DNA from: Cryptomeria japonica
Taxonomy: Eukaryota > Streptophyta > Pinopsida > Cupressales > Cupressaceae
Direction of reading: 5' to 3'
Assembly: GCF_030272615.1 (NCBI RefSeq)
Contig: NC_081414.1
Location: 51,367,136-51,431,135, forward strand
Length of the DNA stretch: 64,000 nucleotides
Shown here: one piece after another, positions 47,101 through 57,990 of the stretch
Position numbering within the stretch: position 1 is the stretch's first letter
Layout of the letters: each line of letters opens with the position of its first letter
Position numbers and translations under genes: made by a program
The notes under the pieces: generated by a model
Told to the model about the DNA's origin: nothing
Databases searched by the model: none
Seen by the model: the letters and a program-made list of their open reading frames with translations, nothing else

Positions 47101-50100
47101 AACTAGAGGTATATTTAATTGCAATTATTAGTTTATTTCGGGAGGATCTAATGGTGATGGACAACACCATAACTGTGGCCACCATTTTCTTCTCACTAGA
47201 TCCTTGACTGCAAATTGAATCACTGAACTTAATTAGCTTGAGAAAGGTGATAGGACTTGATATCCATTCAATTTTTTTAGTTGCTTCATTTTTTATGTAT
47301 TAACTTACTTGCTAATGATGTCTCGATGTAAAATTTATCCCAGAAAATCCTTTGTTCTGACAGTGGCATTTTCAAATTCAACCTGATTTCTGGTTATGTT
47401 GTAGGTCGGTTAGGCAACAAATTACAAGAATGGAATTTTGGTAAAACCATAAAAGATGCCTCTTGGATTTGAGTATAGAATGTTTTGTTTGTTTGGAATC
47501 TTTGGATATCTTTTGTCCTTCATGCTTAAGCTACTTATTAGAGAGACTTCTATTTGCTGGAGAAAATGCTTAAAAGATGAATCCAAAAATTACTGAAAGT
47601 TCTTACATTGCTTTCTCCTGTTTCTAGTTTTTCCTTGTTGTGCTCTGCTTCAGATGTGCTCATACATGTTTCTTTTTACTTTTAGGTTTGATTTTGCCAT
47701 GGATTTCACTCTTTATGGTTGGAAGGACCTGAAGTGTGCTTGGAGGAAACTGAAAAAGTATATTATTCTTCTAAGAATTGCTGGATTAGGAGATGGCTTG
47801 TCCCTCTTGAAAATCAAAGAAGATTCAAGTATCCTAGCTTGGGACAGGGATAAGATGGGACCATCTTTGGTTGTACAGTAGGAATGGAGGTCATCCTCAC
47901 CTTGCTTGAGCCAACAGTAACTCAGCATCCTTCTAAATTCAATCCTGAGCATTTGCAAACAGTGCCAAAGGATCAGATTGTTGAAACCACAATTACACCC
48001 TCCTATGATGGCACAAATCAGTTGTTCGGGGTTGTCAAGGTAGGACAATATGCTGATCATGCTAAGTGGTATAACCTTCAACAACTTTTGGGTTCAGTTT
48101 CTGTAGCTAACTGAAGACAAGATTGAGGACATACTTATGAAGAAAGAGCTAATGATCTGAAATGACTCCCAACAATCTGCATTCTCACTCTGACCTGTCA
48201 ACAGTTCTCCGCAATTTACACGGTGCTGCACAAAACAAACACCAAAGAACCCAGCCCCAACATCTCAGCAGATTGACATTCCTTGATCTAATACTAAATT
48301 GATGCACCACCTAGTTGGCCTTCCTTGAGTTGGCTTCTGTTGGCAGGAAAAGGACAACAGATAGACATCCGAAGATCTTGCCGCAGCTTACCACATCAAG
48401 CCTGAGGAGCATGAGATTGGGAACATAGCATGTAGGCTAGGGATACTTTGTAAGGGTTACATCCCACCTTGTAGATATGAATATATCGGAAGATACATTC
48501 ACTAGTGGGGAGGTGAAAATAGAGATGAACATAAGGTGAACATAAGGAATGCATAAAAGAGGCATGAAAGGAATGTGTATGATATGAATGTATATATATA
48601 TATATATATATATATGGAGTCATAAGGATATGTATGATGTACTAAATAAATACAAATACTTTTGAGTCTTAATATGTTCTTCTTATTCTGGTAAATAGAT
48701 AATCTTCTGTGTGGATCTAATTCCCTGTTCTCTTAGTAGGATTGAGTCCAGGTTATAAAGACTACAACACTAGAAAGTCACTAGGGCTCAGAACTCTGGT
48801 CGGTGCCCCTCAGATTTCTTGCTAACAACATCTAGGCCTGAGAGCTTTCTCACATGTTAGGCTCTTCGCCAAATCTTTGCACATAGTACCACTAAAAACT
48901 ATTCTTTAGCTGTTTGAGCCATGCCAATAAACAAGCCTGCACAATTAACACATGGAAGATGAACTGAAAAATTGGTGAAAACCATACTGACTATTGTTAC
49001 CAAGCCTGAACTGCTCTGTAAATGCTTATATTGCTAATTGTGTTTCTTGTATTAATTATGCCAAGAGCTGTATTTGCAATGGCAGTGAGGGGTTGATAAT
49101 AATGGAGTGATTGTGTTCAGAAAATCTCTTCGACATAGATTTGATGGCCATTTACCTGTCATTAATATTTAGTAATTAAATATGTATATATATAGTATCT
49201 AAACTATACCTTTACATTATAATTCTTTTTAAAAATTTTACAGACCACATAATGTAGAAGATATATTTTAAATAATTAAATGCCCCATGTATATTAATTA
49301 AATATATAGACAATTAATGAATGTTTAAATAAAATATAATTTTAAAGGTTTACTTTAATTATATAAATACCCTATAATTAAATATCAAATTTTGATTAGA
49401 AATAATTATAATTTATATTATTGTAACTATAATGATTTAACAAATTCAAATACTTTATATTTAAATTAATATTTAATTCATAATTATATGAGTAATGTAT
49501 TTTATATTAATATTGATATCTCTTGTCCTCTTTTAGGTAGATGCATTTTTTAAGATATCCAAACTAGTCTATGCTATATATGCTTGTACTTGGCTCCTAA
49601 GGTTGATTGTTAGATGTATATACATAAAGTTTGTAATGAGACAAATCAGTAAGGAAGCATTCCCCAAAATCTTGATCACAAGAATCCTCATTCTCAGCCT
49701 TTCCAAGTAGTATACACGTATGTACCGAACTTGTTTAGGCCCTTTGGATAGAAGAGCATCATTTTGCTATTCCTTTACTTTCTCAATGTGTAATGACTTT
49801 ACTGTTTGCTTTATTTTTCATTTTTCACTCTATAACTTAGTAATTTAATAGTTAGACTTTTGGATTGTCATGTGAGCTGCCATCTTTGGCCCTGCAATAC
49901 AGATCAGGCATTGTGAATGAATTAATATGGCAAGTGTTCTCAAAGAGCTTGAGGACCTATATGATTGAACTTCCATATGATTATAGATTGTGGGGATCCA
50001 TATGATGAGTATGATACATTAATATATATTTTGAATGACTAATTACATGTTTATAAACTTAAAATAATATTTTAAATAGTCTTTGCACTTCAAAAATTAA

Positions 50101-53100
50101 TTTTACCTTTTTTCCTCCAAAATAGTGGGTGTCTTCATTTACTAGTTGCCTGCATAAACTTTCTCCTTGGGTTCATTGTTTTGTCTTTCCTCCAAGAAAG
50201 AGATCAATGGTATCGTAGTATATGATATATATAGGAGCTTTTTTAAGGCAAGCCTTCTTGACCTCTAAGTGACCACTTACCCTTAATTGGCATTCCCTAG
50301 ATCTCAAATGGCCTTGTAGTACTTTATTGTTTTTTATGTCTTGAAGGCTTAGGTTTCCCTTTGGTCAACCTTTTGGTAGTTCTTATCAATTGAGGGTAGA
50401 GATTTAACCATTCTATTCACAGGGAGCTGATACCTCGCCTGAGTTGTCACAAGATTATATGGCGGTATCATGTCCTTATTTTATCCTATCTTGAACACAA
50501 TAGTGGTAAACAACTTAGATCTTTCAATATTTCTAAATATAACAGTTGTAGGCCTACTAGACATTGTTAATTCAACTGGGATAGCCACCAATTGACTTTT
50601 TACTACACCAACATGTGGAGGAGAGCCAGAAATTTTAACATCCCATATACAAGGCATCAACATACAAATTGTTTGCCACTTACTTGAAGCATGGTTCTCC
50701 AGCCCATATTAGCACAACACTCGAAAAGCTCCTGATTAACACTCATGTTGTTTCGTGAGTTTTTCAAAAGTGGTTCTTATATTCTTTTTAAAACGCCTAT
50801 CTTTTTTTGGGCTCATTTTTACGCTTATTGTTGAACATATTACCATTGATGTCAAAGGTGAGAAGATTAATTGTCATTCATGTCAAAGGTGAGAAGATTA
50901 ATTGTCATTGATGTCAAAGTCTTGAGAAATCGCTAATGATGTTTGAAAGGCCAAAGGTTACTAATCGATGTCAAAGAAATTGTTAAGGAAGTTTTTGAAG
51001 AAAGTTTAATATCAATGCTGGCCGACCTACTGAGTTTTAGCATCAACATTGGATTGTTAAAATTGAATTATTTAAGGAATGGTGGCCGACTCCCATATTG
51101 ATGTTTATCCGTGAACATATAATAGATTGCCCAAGTAAAATAATATAGGTGATAAATATTCATATATATTAAAATAATATAGAATGCAGCAATGATTATA
51201 TTCATTAGTTATTCGTAAGTTCAGCAAATACTATATTAAGTGCAGCATGCAGCATTGTAAAGGGCAACAAAGGCTTTGGAAAGATAGCATATTAGACAAA
51301 AGGAGCACATAAGACAAAAGAGCACATAAGACAAAAAGAGCAGCCTTTAAAATATTACAAAGGTAGTACCTGATATATTTAAAGGCAGTGATTATGATAT
51401 TTAAGAAGGCAACAATCAAGTAGAAGGTTTGGGAATTAGTTTCATTTCTTAACAAAAAGTTATTACCTTTCGAAGGGAGACCACTTTTCAAAGAGATGAC
51501 TCTCTTCATGGAGGCATAAGGGTATAAAAGGAAAAAGGTTTTTGTGAAGAAGAGAATGAGAAATAATAGATATATTATTCTGATCTATTACAGCAGAGCA
51601 GAAATAAAAATGAAGAGTATTGCAGACTTATGAAGGGTCACCCCTCTTGGCGAAGAGGTATTTTGGAGTAGTATAAAAAGAGATGTGTGAGAGGTGTGAA
51701 AAGTAAGAGAGTTTATTGTAATATCTTTCCAGATAGTGAGTAGATTTATGAAGACTCTATGAGCACATTTGTGAAGACATTACGAGGCAGATTTGAAGAA
51801 ACCTATGACGCAAATTTGAGCAGATATAAGACATATATGAGAGATCTACAATGGATATATAGGTGAAAAGATAAGGAGAATGTATGGAAAAAATATGTTA
51901 GTATGTGTGAACACAAGCATATTTATATTATAATTAATAAGAAGAGGAGAATCATGGAATGAATATAGAAAGGAGATCGTAATGTCCATTATTTGTTGAA
52001 GAAGCAACATTCAGAAGGTGGAACCTAGTTTTGTTTTGGAAGTTTTTGCTTCCTAAAGGAGAGTTTGGTGTCTCTTGCTAACTTGGTGCTTAGCAGTAGG
52101 GGTTGGTGCCTCTAGTAGGTTGATGTCTACGAACTGTGGGGGTTGGTGCCAACAAATTTTGGGGATTGGTGTTTGCAGTAGGTTGGTGCCTATGAAGTTT
52201 TCTATGAGATGGTTTTCTCTTGTAAGGGTTTGCACATAAATCGTGTGTTTTTCTTGTTATTGATATTGTGGGATTGCGGTTATTGTGATTATTATGTTGA
52301 AAAAGTAAAAGATTGTATTATACTGATTCACCACACCTCCCACCCCCTCCCCCAGTGTAATCATGTGCTCATCACTTTAAGGCCAAAAAATACGAAGTAT
52401 AGGTAGACAAAACAATTCTTCTAAGCATTACGGCATTAAAAAACTTCCTTAAGTTTTAGTTTGAATAGATTTATTGCACAAGATAAGGCTTAAATCATAA
52501 TGACGATTCTCTTTTAAATGCAGTTTAAAAACATGGGGCTGCCTCTTAATTGGGGGCCATATTCTATTATGATAGAATGCCCTACTATTTTAGTAGCTGC
52601 TATTTATTTTTAGATAGACTCTCTTAGATGTATAAAATGATGTACTTAATCCTACACAATTTTTTTTATGATTAAATTTTTTAGAAGGTATTATGTCTAA
52701 TTTTATCAGTACACACTATATTTGACATGAAATAGAAAATTTTGTTTTAATAATTTCCAATAATATCAAGGCATCCCCATCTAGTATTTGTGATTCCAAG
52801 GTGTTCCCATTGATAGCCAATGAGAAAGTCAACAAGTAACCTCTCCTAACATTTTAGTCTAGAGCATAAAAGCATTCTATTTACATGTCATTGAAATAAC
52901 AAGGAAAAAGTGTCAATAGAGCTATTAAAACTGAGTAAAAACAGGAAAAACATGGGGAAATTCAGGAGCTATAAAAAGTGCTGGTTGTAAAAATAGAAAA
53001 AAACAGTGTTTCTCCAAGTTTCCATGGATGGAGAACACAGGGACAAGATTTAGAGGATGGGAAAAAAATTCACAAATTTTGAAGATGGCTATTAAAATAA

Positions 53101-56100
53101 CTTAAACAAACTAAAATCAGCTTTAGTGTTAAAAAGTACAATGTGCTACATTTGCAATGACAATCCTCCTCTCTGGTTTTTAGAGGCTTTTATGAAGCTC
53201 TCATCTTAAATGGGCTGTCCTCTCCCTGAGATGTCCAGAATGTTGGGAATGTACTTGGACCCCTTGGGACACATCCCCGTGGAACATTTCAATTTACCCC
53301 CTAAGGTCTCATCAATTCAGGCCATTTTTCAACAAATATTCTCTAGCTTGCACTTCATGCTAATTTCACAAGTCTTACTTTTGAGGATGAGGACAAACAG
53401 TTCTTTCCTCTTGCATGTTAACAGTTAAGGCACAAGTACAGCCTTGTTCTTTCACATCACTTTTGATAGGGTTTTCATTATGTGTCTCTTTTTCTTATCT
53501 CTTATATCATGTACCTCTTTTGCAATTTCAGTTTGTGATTTCTCTATCATTTTGGTCTCCTCTTTTCTTATATTCATCTCCTCTTGAGGATCTCTTCCCT
53601 TTTTGGTGCTCCTTGCAGCTGTTACTCTTTACCATGAAGTGCATCTCATTGACTAACTTCAGTCACGTTTGTAAATGGATCGATCTTACATAATATGAGT
53701 CAAACATTTAGAAGCTTTATATTAGTTTCTATGGTATGTAATACATTTCTCATGTGACAATGTCTGTACATATGATGTGTATGATTTTGTCTTGATTCAA
53801 TCCGTTGCAATATTATTACATGACTGGTTTTTTGGTTGTTTGGCAAATATAGAATACATATCCTACCCATATTTGAATTATTTGGGATAGTTTGTTATGT
53901 GTTTGCATATGATGATCAAATATCAGAAGTAGCCTAGAATTGAATTTTGGTTTCTACAAATTGTGATTGTAGTTAAAGATATGTGAGATTCAAGTGATTT
54001 GGCCTTTTCTGTGTCTTACTGAATAACATCTTGGCATTTGAAGACAGAAAAAGTTGATCTGGAAACTACGGTTGTTGATGAAAGTCAAAGTTATTCAAAG
54101 TCACGAAGAGCTTCTCTCAGGTCCAGACATGAAAAATGCAGTGGTAGGTTCATGAGGCATTACCTGACATTCTAATGTTTTGATTCCTTAGATCTTTGTG
54201 ACCTAATGTATGAGTGTCAGGTGATTGATTTTTGAGTTTCTAATTTTGGCCAGCATAAATATTAAAATGTCCCCATTGGCTTGTTTGGGATTTAATATTT
54301 GGGAAAATTTCCTTTGTGGAAGTAAACATTTATCTTTTATCTGCATATTGTTTTTTATTTTTCCTAAATAAATGGGTGCTGGGTTATCTCATTAATGACA
54401 ATGGGGACGTAAGTCTTTTGGTCATAGAAGTTGCCGAATCTCTGATGCTGTGCAATCTAAAGCTTCCATGATAACTCTTTAATAATCCTGCATTTGTCTC
54501 CTCTGCCCAAGGTGACTGTATATTCTAGAGTGATAGATATTGGAAATAATGTAGTTGGAGTGAAGAAGTAACTGTAAACACTAGAATGATATCTGTTGGA
54601 CTTGGAAAACTTGTTTTGAATATGACCTCTTTTAAGCATGTATTATTTTCTTCTATGCATTTGCTAGCACATTCTACTTCTCTTGGTGTTATTTTCAGTA
54701 AAGTCATCTCTTCCACTTTGTTGTAAAGAGCATGCAAGTGCTATCATGATATTTACTAATTTTTAATCTAGAACAAACAAAGTTCAATTTGCATATATGG
54801 CTTTTTATTAATTTTCCTTTGATGCTACTTACTGAGTGTCAGGTCATTTATCCTATAATGCTAATCCATTATCAAACATAAATAATAGGATGTTGTATAT
54901 GGGATTTTTGTTCTTCATATTTTTATGCTCAGATATTCTTGGTAAAGTGGGCACCCTTTTATTCAGAAGTTCAATTTTATTTTTTATTATTCACAGATCT
55001 ACTGAATCGCTCCTCTGAATCTAATTTACTCTTGTAAAATTGTTACTCAGAAGACAGTGCTACTGAATCTGATGATGATAATGATAGACAAGATGGAGCA
55101 GATGAAGAATCAGATGAGGATGATGGTGCTTATTTTGATACGAGAGATATTTTATCATCCACTTCTTCAAGGAGATCTGATTCTGGATACAGGCGGACAT
55201 CTGTTGATTCAGAGGAAGGTTTGACCTTTCCAAATAATGTAGATGTGTTTAATGCAGACATAGAAACGGTTGGATTTGACTACCCGAATGTGGAAAGACG
55301 AAGGAAATTGCCAGATCCAAAGGAAAAGGAGAAAGGTGTGAGTCTTTGGTCAATGATTAAAGATAACATTGGAAAAGACCTCACCAAAGTGTGTCTTCCA
55401 GTCTATTTTAATGAGCCTCTTTCATCCTTGGAAAAGTGCTTTGAGGATCTGGAATATTCTTACCTGCTTGATCGGGCATATGAATGGGGCAAACAGGTAA
55501 GCATTCTAATATTTATGCTATTAAACTCAGCAATCTTTGACTTCTGTATAAATAAGTAAAAATAAAGGTCCATTTAAATTGACTGCTTTGTGGTGGGTAA
55601 CTTTTCTTAGTCTACTTGAACACTCAAATTTGATTGGATGTAATATTCATATCATGTTAATGTAATGAAGAACTGAGTTCTTCTTTTAACTCCTCTAGTA
55701 TCAGTGCCAACTAAAGATGAAGAGGACCAAATTGATATTATTCAAATCATCAAAATAAGATTTATGGAAAATTCGTTTGCATACTGAACATCTAATATTT
55801 TAGGTTAGTGGTTGTGTGCAACATGTCAATTTCTGATTTAAGCTTTACATCAATTTTGTCTTTGCTAGTGGAGTGATATTTTTGATTTAATATTGTTGTT
55901 AAACCAATTCTTAGTTTTTGAATATTAAAAAACTGTAGAAACATGTTCTTAGATATTGATTTGTTCTGCCATTGTTTCTTTGTTTTGAGCAATATCTCTT
56001 TTCTTATGGTTATTGTATGATGTATCTATGAAGTAGCTCAAAACTGCCTTATGCATTGGACACAAAATGGGAAAGTTAAATTCTATTATCTTTCTTTCAT

Positions 56101-56572
56101 TAATCTGCCCAGATTAGCCATTTTGAAGTGTTAATGATCTCCACTGTTGAGGCAGATGAATTTGCTTCGTTTTAAAAAATCAGGCTTGCTTATAATTTAC
56201 TCATAGACCTGTATACTCTTAACTTTGATAAATCTTGTTTTTTTAAAGCGCTGAATGATTAGCAAGCAGCAAGAAGATGTGGCATTGCTTACTATTATGT
56301 TCACTTGAAACATATTTATTGGATGTGATGAATCAAAAGTGTGTTATTGGAAAGTGCACAATGTATAGGTGAAGACTAATTCTTGCTTAGATGGTGCATG
56401 TCTCATTGTTGTGTAGGGAAACAGCCTTTTGCGGATACTAAATGTTGCAGCATTTGCAGTATCTGGATATGCTTGTACTGAAGGTCGAAACTGTAAGCCT
56501 TTCAATCCTCTTTTGGGGGAGACTTATGAGGCTGATTACCAAGACAAAGGCCTCCGTTTCATTTCTGAAAAG
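37624..56572 (+). CDS. Oxysterol-binding-protein-related protein, plant ORP1/ORP2 class (five exons, 3' part outside window)
   Basis: Join 37624-38109, 46752-47108, 54044-54143, 55051-55496 and 56417-56572. All introns are GT-AG, phases 0, 0, 1, 0, and the join gives about 515 residues with no stop. Order: Pro/Ser-rich N terminus, PH domain (about 77-206, split by intron 1), coiled coil (about 222-281), acidic Ser-rich region with FFAT-like core YFDTRD, then the start of the OSBP lipid-exchange domain (about 388 onward: [20 protein letters not shown]). Family members exchange sterol or phosphoinositide between the ER and another membrane; Arabidopsis ORP2A is a known VAP27 partner. Plant members are about 700-800 residues, so roughly 250-300 are missing to the right. 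The first in-frame ATG after a stop at 37603 is 37624; 37693 (residue 24) is an alternative. I cannot tell which paralogue it is. Confidence 0.93.
38226..40150 (+). repeat. Degenerate 65-75-bp intronic tandem array
   Basis: About 1.9 kb built of diverged units around aattgtgctttggaagag, then tgaaa-tctgagattcata, then tttctagcttgagaatttta-act. The ctttggaagagtgaaa word recurs at about 38816, 38966 (variant), 39188, 39360, 39425 and 40067. Divergence and indels between units are high, so the array is old. It starts just after the exon-1 donor. Confidence 0.8.
40834..41149 (-). mobile_element. tRNA-derived SINE with perfect 18-bp target duplication
   Basis: The body is 40852-41131 (280 bp, minus strand), flanked by identical acaaagtaagtctgtatt at 40834-40851 and 41132-41149. 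On the minus strand the 5' head reads ...gttgagcttaactggttaa (box A-like) and, about 45 bp on, ccaagttcaattccca (box B-like GTTCAATTCC), the RNA polymerase III promoter of tRNA-type SINEs. The 3' end is an A run (plus-strand T8 at about 40853-40861). An (ATT)n run lies inside at 40955-40977. Box B and the long perfect duplication make the call firm. It inserted into intron 1 in antisense orientation. Confidence 0.92.
40955..40977. repeat. (ATT)n microsatellite inside the SINE
   Basis: Seven to eight ATT trinucleotides within the SINE body. Confidence 0.9.
41386..43570 (+). repeat. Three-copy tandem repeat of about 731 bp
   Basis: Units at about 41386-42116, 42117-42848 and 42849-43570, with equivalent words 730-732 bp apart (for example atgttatggtccacc at 41567, 42297 and 43029). 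The copies are nearly identical, with the third slightly more diverged, so the amplification is fairly recent. The 128-codon frames inside (42070 and 42802) are repeated by the array and resemble no protein I know. Confidence 0.95.
43741..43965 (+). repeat. 110-bp tandem duplication
   Basis: The agttcaattt word recurs at 43751 and 43861, with tactataacag and cattatgtcatt following each in register. Confidence 0.85.
44731..44753. repeat. (TTTC)n microsatellite
   Basis: Five to six TTTC units in intron 1. Confidence 0.85.
46752..47108 (+). CDS. ORP exon 2: end of PH domain and coiled coil
   Basis: 119 codons. It starts [14 protein letters not shown], completing exon 1's HLK in phase 0. The PH domain closes with [12 protein letters not shown], the C-terminal helix with its conserved Trp at residue 198. 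From about residue 222 it is heptad-rich ([28 protein letters not shown]), a coiled coil suited to dimerisation. It ends LE|GTATAT. Confidence 0.93.
47884..48114 (+). pseudogene. Coding-like fragment of unknown origin in ORP intron 2
   Basis: A 76-codon frame in a segment with less biased base composition than the surrounding intron. Its middle ([20 protein letters not shown], then [17 protein letters not shown]) looks like protein rather than a translated repeat. The frame runs through LFGVVK followed by GTAGGA, a possible former splice donor at about 48041. It has no counterpart in ORP proteins and would break the ORP frame, so it is not an ORP exon. I do not recognise the source gene. Confidence 0.25.
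48591..48615. repeat. (TA)n microsatellite
   Basis: Twelve to thirteen TA dinucleotides in intron 2. Confidence 0.9.
50829..52374 (+). mobile_element. Copia-family LTR relic 'B' in ORP intron 2, sense orientation
   Basis: Opens TGTTGAACAT followed by ccattgatgtcaaagg. It carries several ggttggtgcct words (52090-52200) and ends with gattcaccacacctcccacc and tgctcatca. This matches, in opposite orientation, the relic at 35262-36645. A 31-bp direct duplication lies at 50851-50912. Flanks cttat and cttta are not a convincing target duplication. No internal region or second LTR was seen, so it is probably a solo LTR. Confidence 0.6.
54044..54143 (+). CDS. ORP exon 3
   Basis: 100 nt, entering in phase 0 after exon 2's LE and leaving in phase 1 (G|GTAGGT). 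It encodes [20 protein letters not shown] followed by [13 protein letters not shown]. The Ser/Arg-rich end contains an RRAS phosphorylation-type site. The acceptor is weak in pyrimidines (ATTTGAAG), but the frame join and family similarity support it. Confidence 0.85.
54144..55050 (+). other. ORP intron 3 (907 bp)
   Basis: GTAGGT donor and TTACTCAG acceptor. AT-rich; no element was recognised. Confidence 0.85.
55051..55496 (+). CDS. ORP exon 4: acidic region, FFAT-like core, start of lipid-binding domain
   Basis: 446 nt, entering in phase 1 and leaving in phase 0. It encodes an acidic run ([20 protein letters not shown]) followed by [14 protein letters not shown]: an FFAT-like core (aromatic, F, D, x, x, acidic) behind an acidic tract, the usual form of a VAP-binding site. 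The OSBP-related domain then starts ([40 protein letters not shown]). It ends GKQ|GTAAGC. Confidence 0.93.
55497..56416 (+). other. ORP intron 4 (920 bp)
   Basis: GTAAGC donor and TTGTGTAG acceptor; nothing notable inside. Confidence 0.88.
56417..56572 (+). CDS. ORP exon 5: central lipid-binding domain
   Basis: 52 codons, [20 protein letters not shown] then [15 protein letters not shown], a highly conserved segment of the OSBP fold. It ends ISEK|GTTAGT. In plant ORPs the EK here is directly followed by the VSHHP phosphoinositide-binding fingerprint, which must start the next exon, not present in this window. Confidence 0.93.
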
Positions 56573-56772
56573 GTTAGTTTGGCTTACTAAATGCATTAGA
56601 ATCCAGACCTAACACATTGTAATGGATAAATATAAAACACAATCAGTAAATAAGGCATCTTTATATTCATCGAATTTCATTGCATTGGCACTCAGCATGG
56701 GCAGTCTTTGCCTCTTGATTTGGCCTTCATCAATCCTCCTTTGGTCGCAGATCTTTATGCTTTTAGTTTAAT

Positions 56773-56940
56773 TGTTATTAGATTAAGTACTAGATGATCT
56801 CAATAATAATTTGTTTTACATTTGTAAGTTGTTTGTAATGTAGTTTTAGTTATGCTCTCCTGAGCACATTGTTTCATGTCGGTTATTATAGAGTTGTTCC
56901 TAGAATGTAGGAATGTCGGTTATAATAAGGTATCAGAGCC
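56773..56940 (+). mobile_element. Short LTR relic with tRNA-iMet primer-binding site
   Basis: TGTTATTAGATTAAG opens a stretch of about 150 bp that ends just before aggtatcagagcc (56928-56940), a near-perfect match to the usual copia/TRIM initiator-Met primer site. An LTR this short would fit a TRIM or small-LTR copia. The matching right LTR was not found. The gag fragment at 57756 could be its internal region. Confidence 0.55.
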
Positions 56941-57755
56941 AATCTATCGGAGAGCCCGAGACTGAGTTTGGTGTATTGCCCAAATCTTTGGAGACTTTTT
57001 CTGATAAGATCTTGATGCAATGAATGAAATCCATGGGTGACTTCTGAAGCATTGAAATAGTATGTGAATTCTGATTAGTATGATATTTTATTTGAGGCAG
57101 TTTAGAGAGGGAGAATCCAGTCCATACAGCTTGAAGGGTGACTTAATCTGGAGATACAAATCAGCCAAAGTGTCATGGGAGGTGCTGTTAGTGGAAAGAG
57201 TCCTTTTAAAATTATTTGAAGCAAAAGAGTAAAAAATAAAAATGCGTGGGCATTTCTGTGAACTGTAACAACCAAATTCATTATGTGTGAGACGCTGCTC
57301 ACAAAGGCAACAGTGCAGCCGCTAACCAATACATCTGCTAAGAGAAATAGAAAAGGTGTTTTTTCCTTTTAAGTTTTAGCATAAGACCCATATAAAGTTA
57401 GGTTTCATATATTAATATATTTAGGACAGCATGATTTTGTCTAAATAAATTCCAAACTTTATATGTGCTTGATGTTAAAAATTGCAACTCTGCTGAGAGA
57501 AATTATGTTACTAACTTTGTCATATTGTGAGTGGTATTACTGCATCACACATCCTGTAATTTTTTTTGCTCCAGTATTCTTGTGTCTCATTATAAATGTT
57601 TTTTTTCCTGGAAAGATAATAACAATTTAATATCTTTCAAACTGTCAACAGTTTACTTGTGAAAACTTGCCACATTGTGTTTAATGGTGTCTAAACTCTC
57701 TAAAGTACCCCTGCAAATTAATATCTTCAGCTGTAATGAGCTGTTACAGTGTCTT

Positions 57756-57990
57756 GAAATGGCAGGAATCCAATTGTTGCTTTTACCTGACTCTCAGAAG
57801 CTGAACAAAATGAATTATGGCCAATGGGGTCATCAGATCCTTGGCATTTGTGAGTATCGTGATCTTGACTAGATTGTGTTGAAAAGGGAAGAAAAACCTT
57901 AAGACATTCCAGTGAATTATGGCAAAAGGCATAAGGATGATATCGGAACCAAGCAAACACAGCAGTCAGAGATCAAATTCAACAAAAGAA
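57756..57990 (+). pseudogene. Copia gag N-terminal fragment in ORP intron 5
   Basis: Translates to KLNKMNYGQWGHQILGICEY then RDLD and a stop: the (L)NGxNYxxW-type start of a copia gag. After the stop the frame stays readable for a while (REEKP). The stop sits where such proteins usually have Trp. It is a degenerate relic on the plus strand. Confidence 0.7.

Larger units (their letters stand above)
47109..54043 (+). other. ORP intron 2 (6.9 kb)
   Basis: Contains a coding-like fragment (47884-48114), a (TA)n run (48591-48615), a very AT-rich stretch (49180-49500) and a plus-strand copia-family LTR relic (50829-52374). The remaining stretches 48620-50828 and 52375-54043 show no gene or element I can name. 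Confidence 0.85.

Noticed and set aside
47654-47881. 75-codon frame in intron 2, tested as an ORP exon
   Set aside because: It does not match ORP proteins and would not join exon 2 (LE) to exon 3 (TEKVDLE), which already meet in phase 0.
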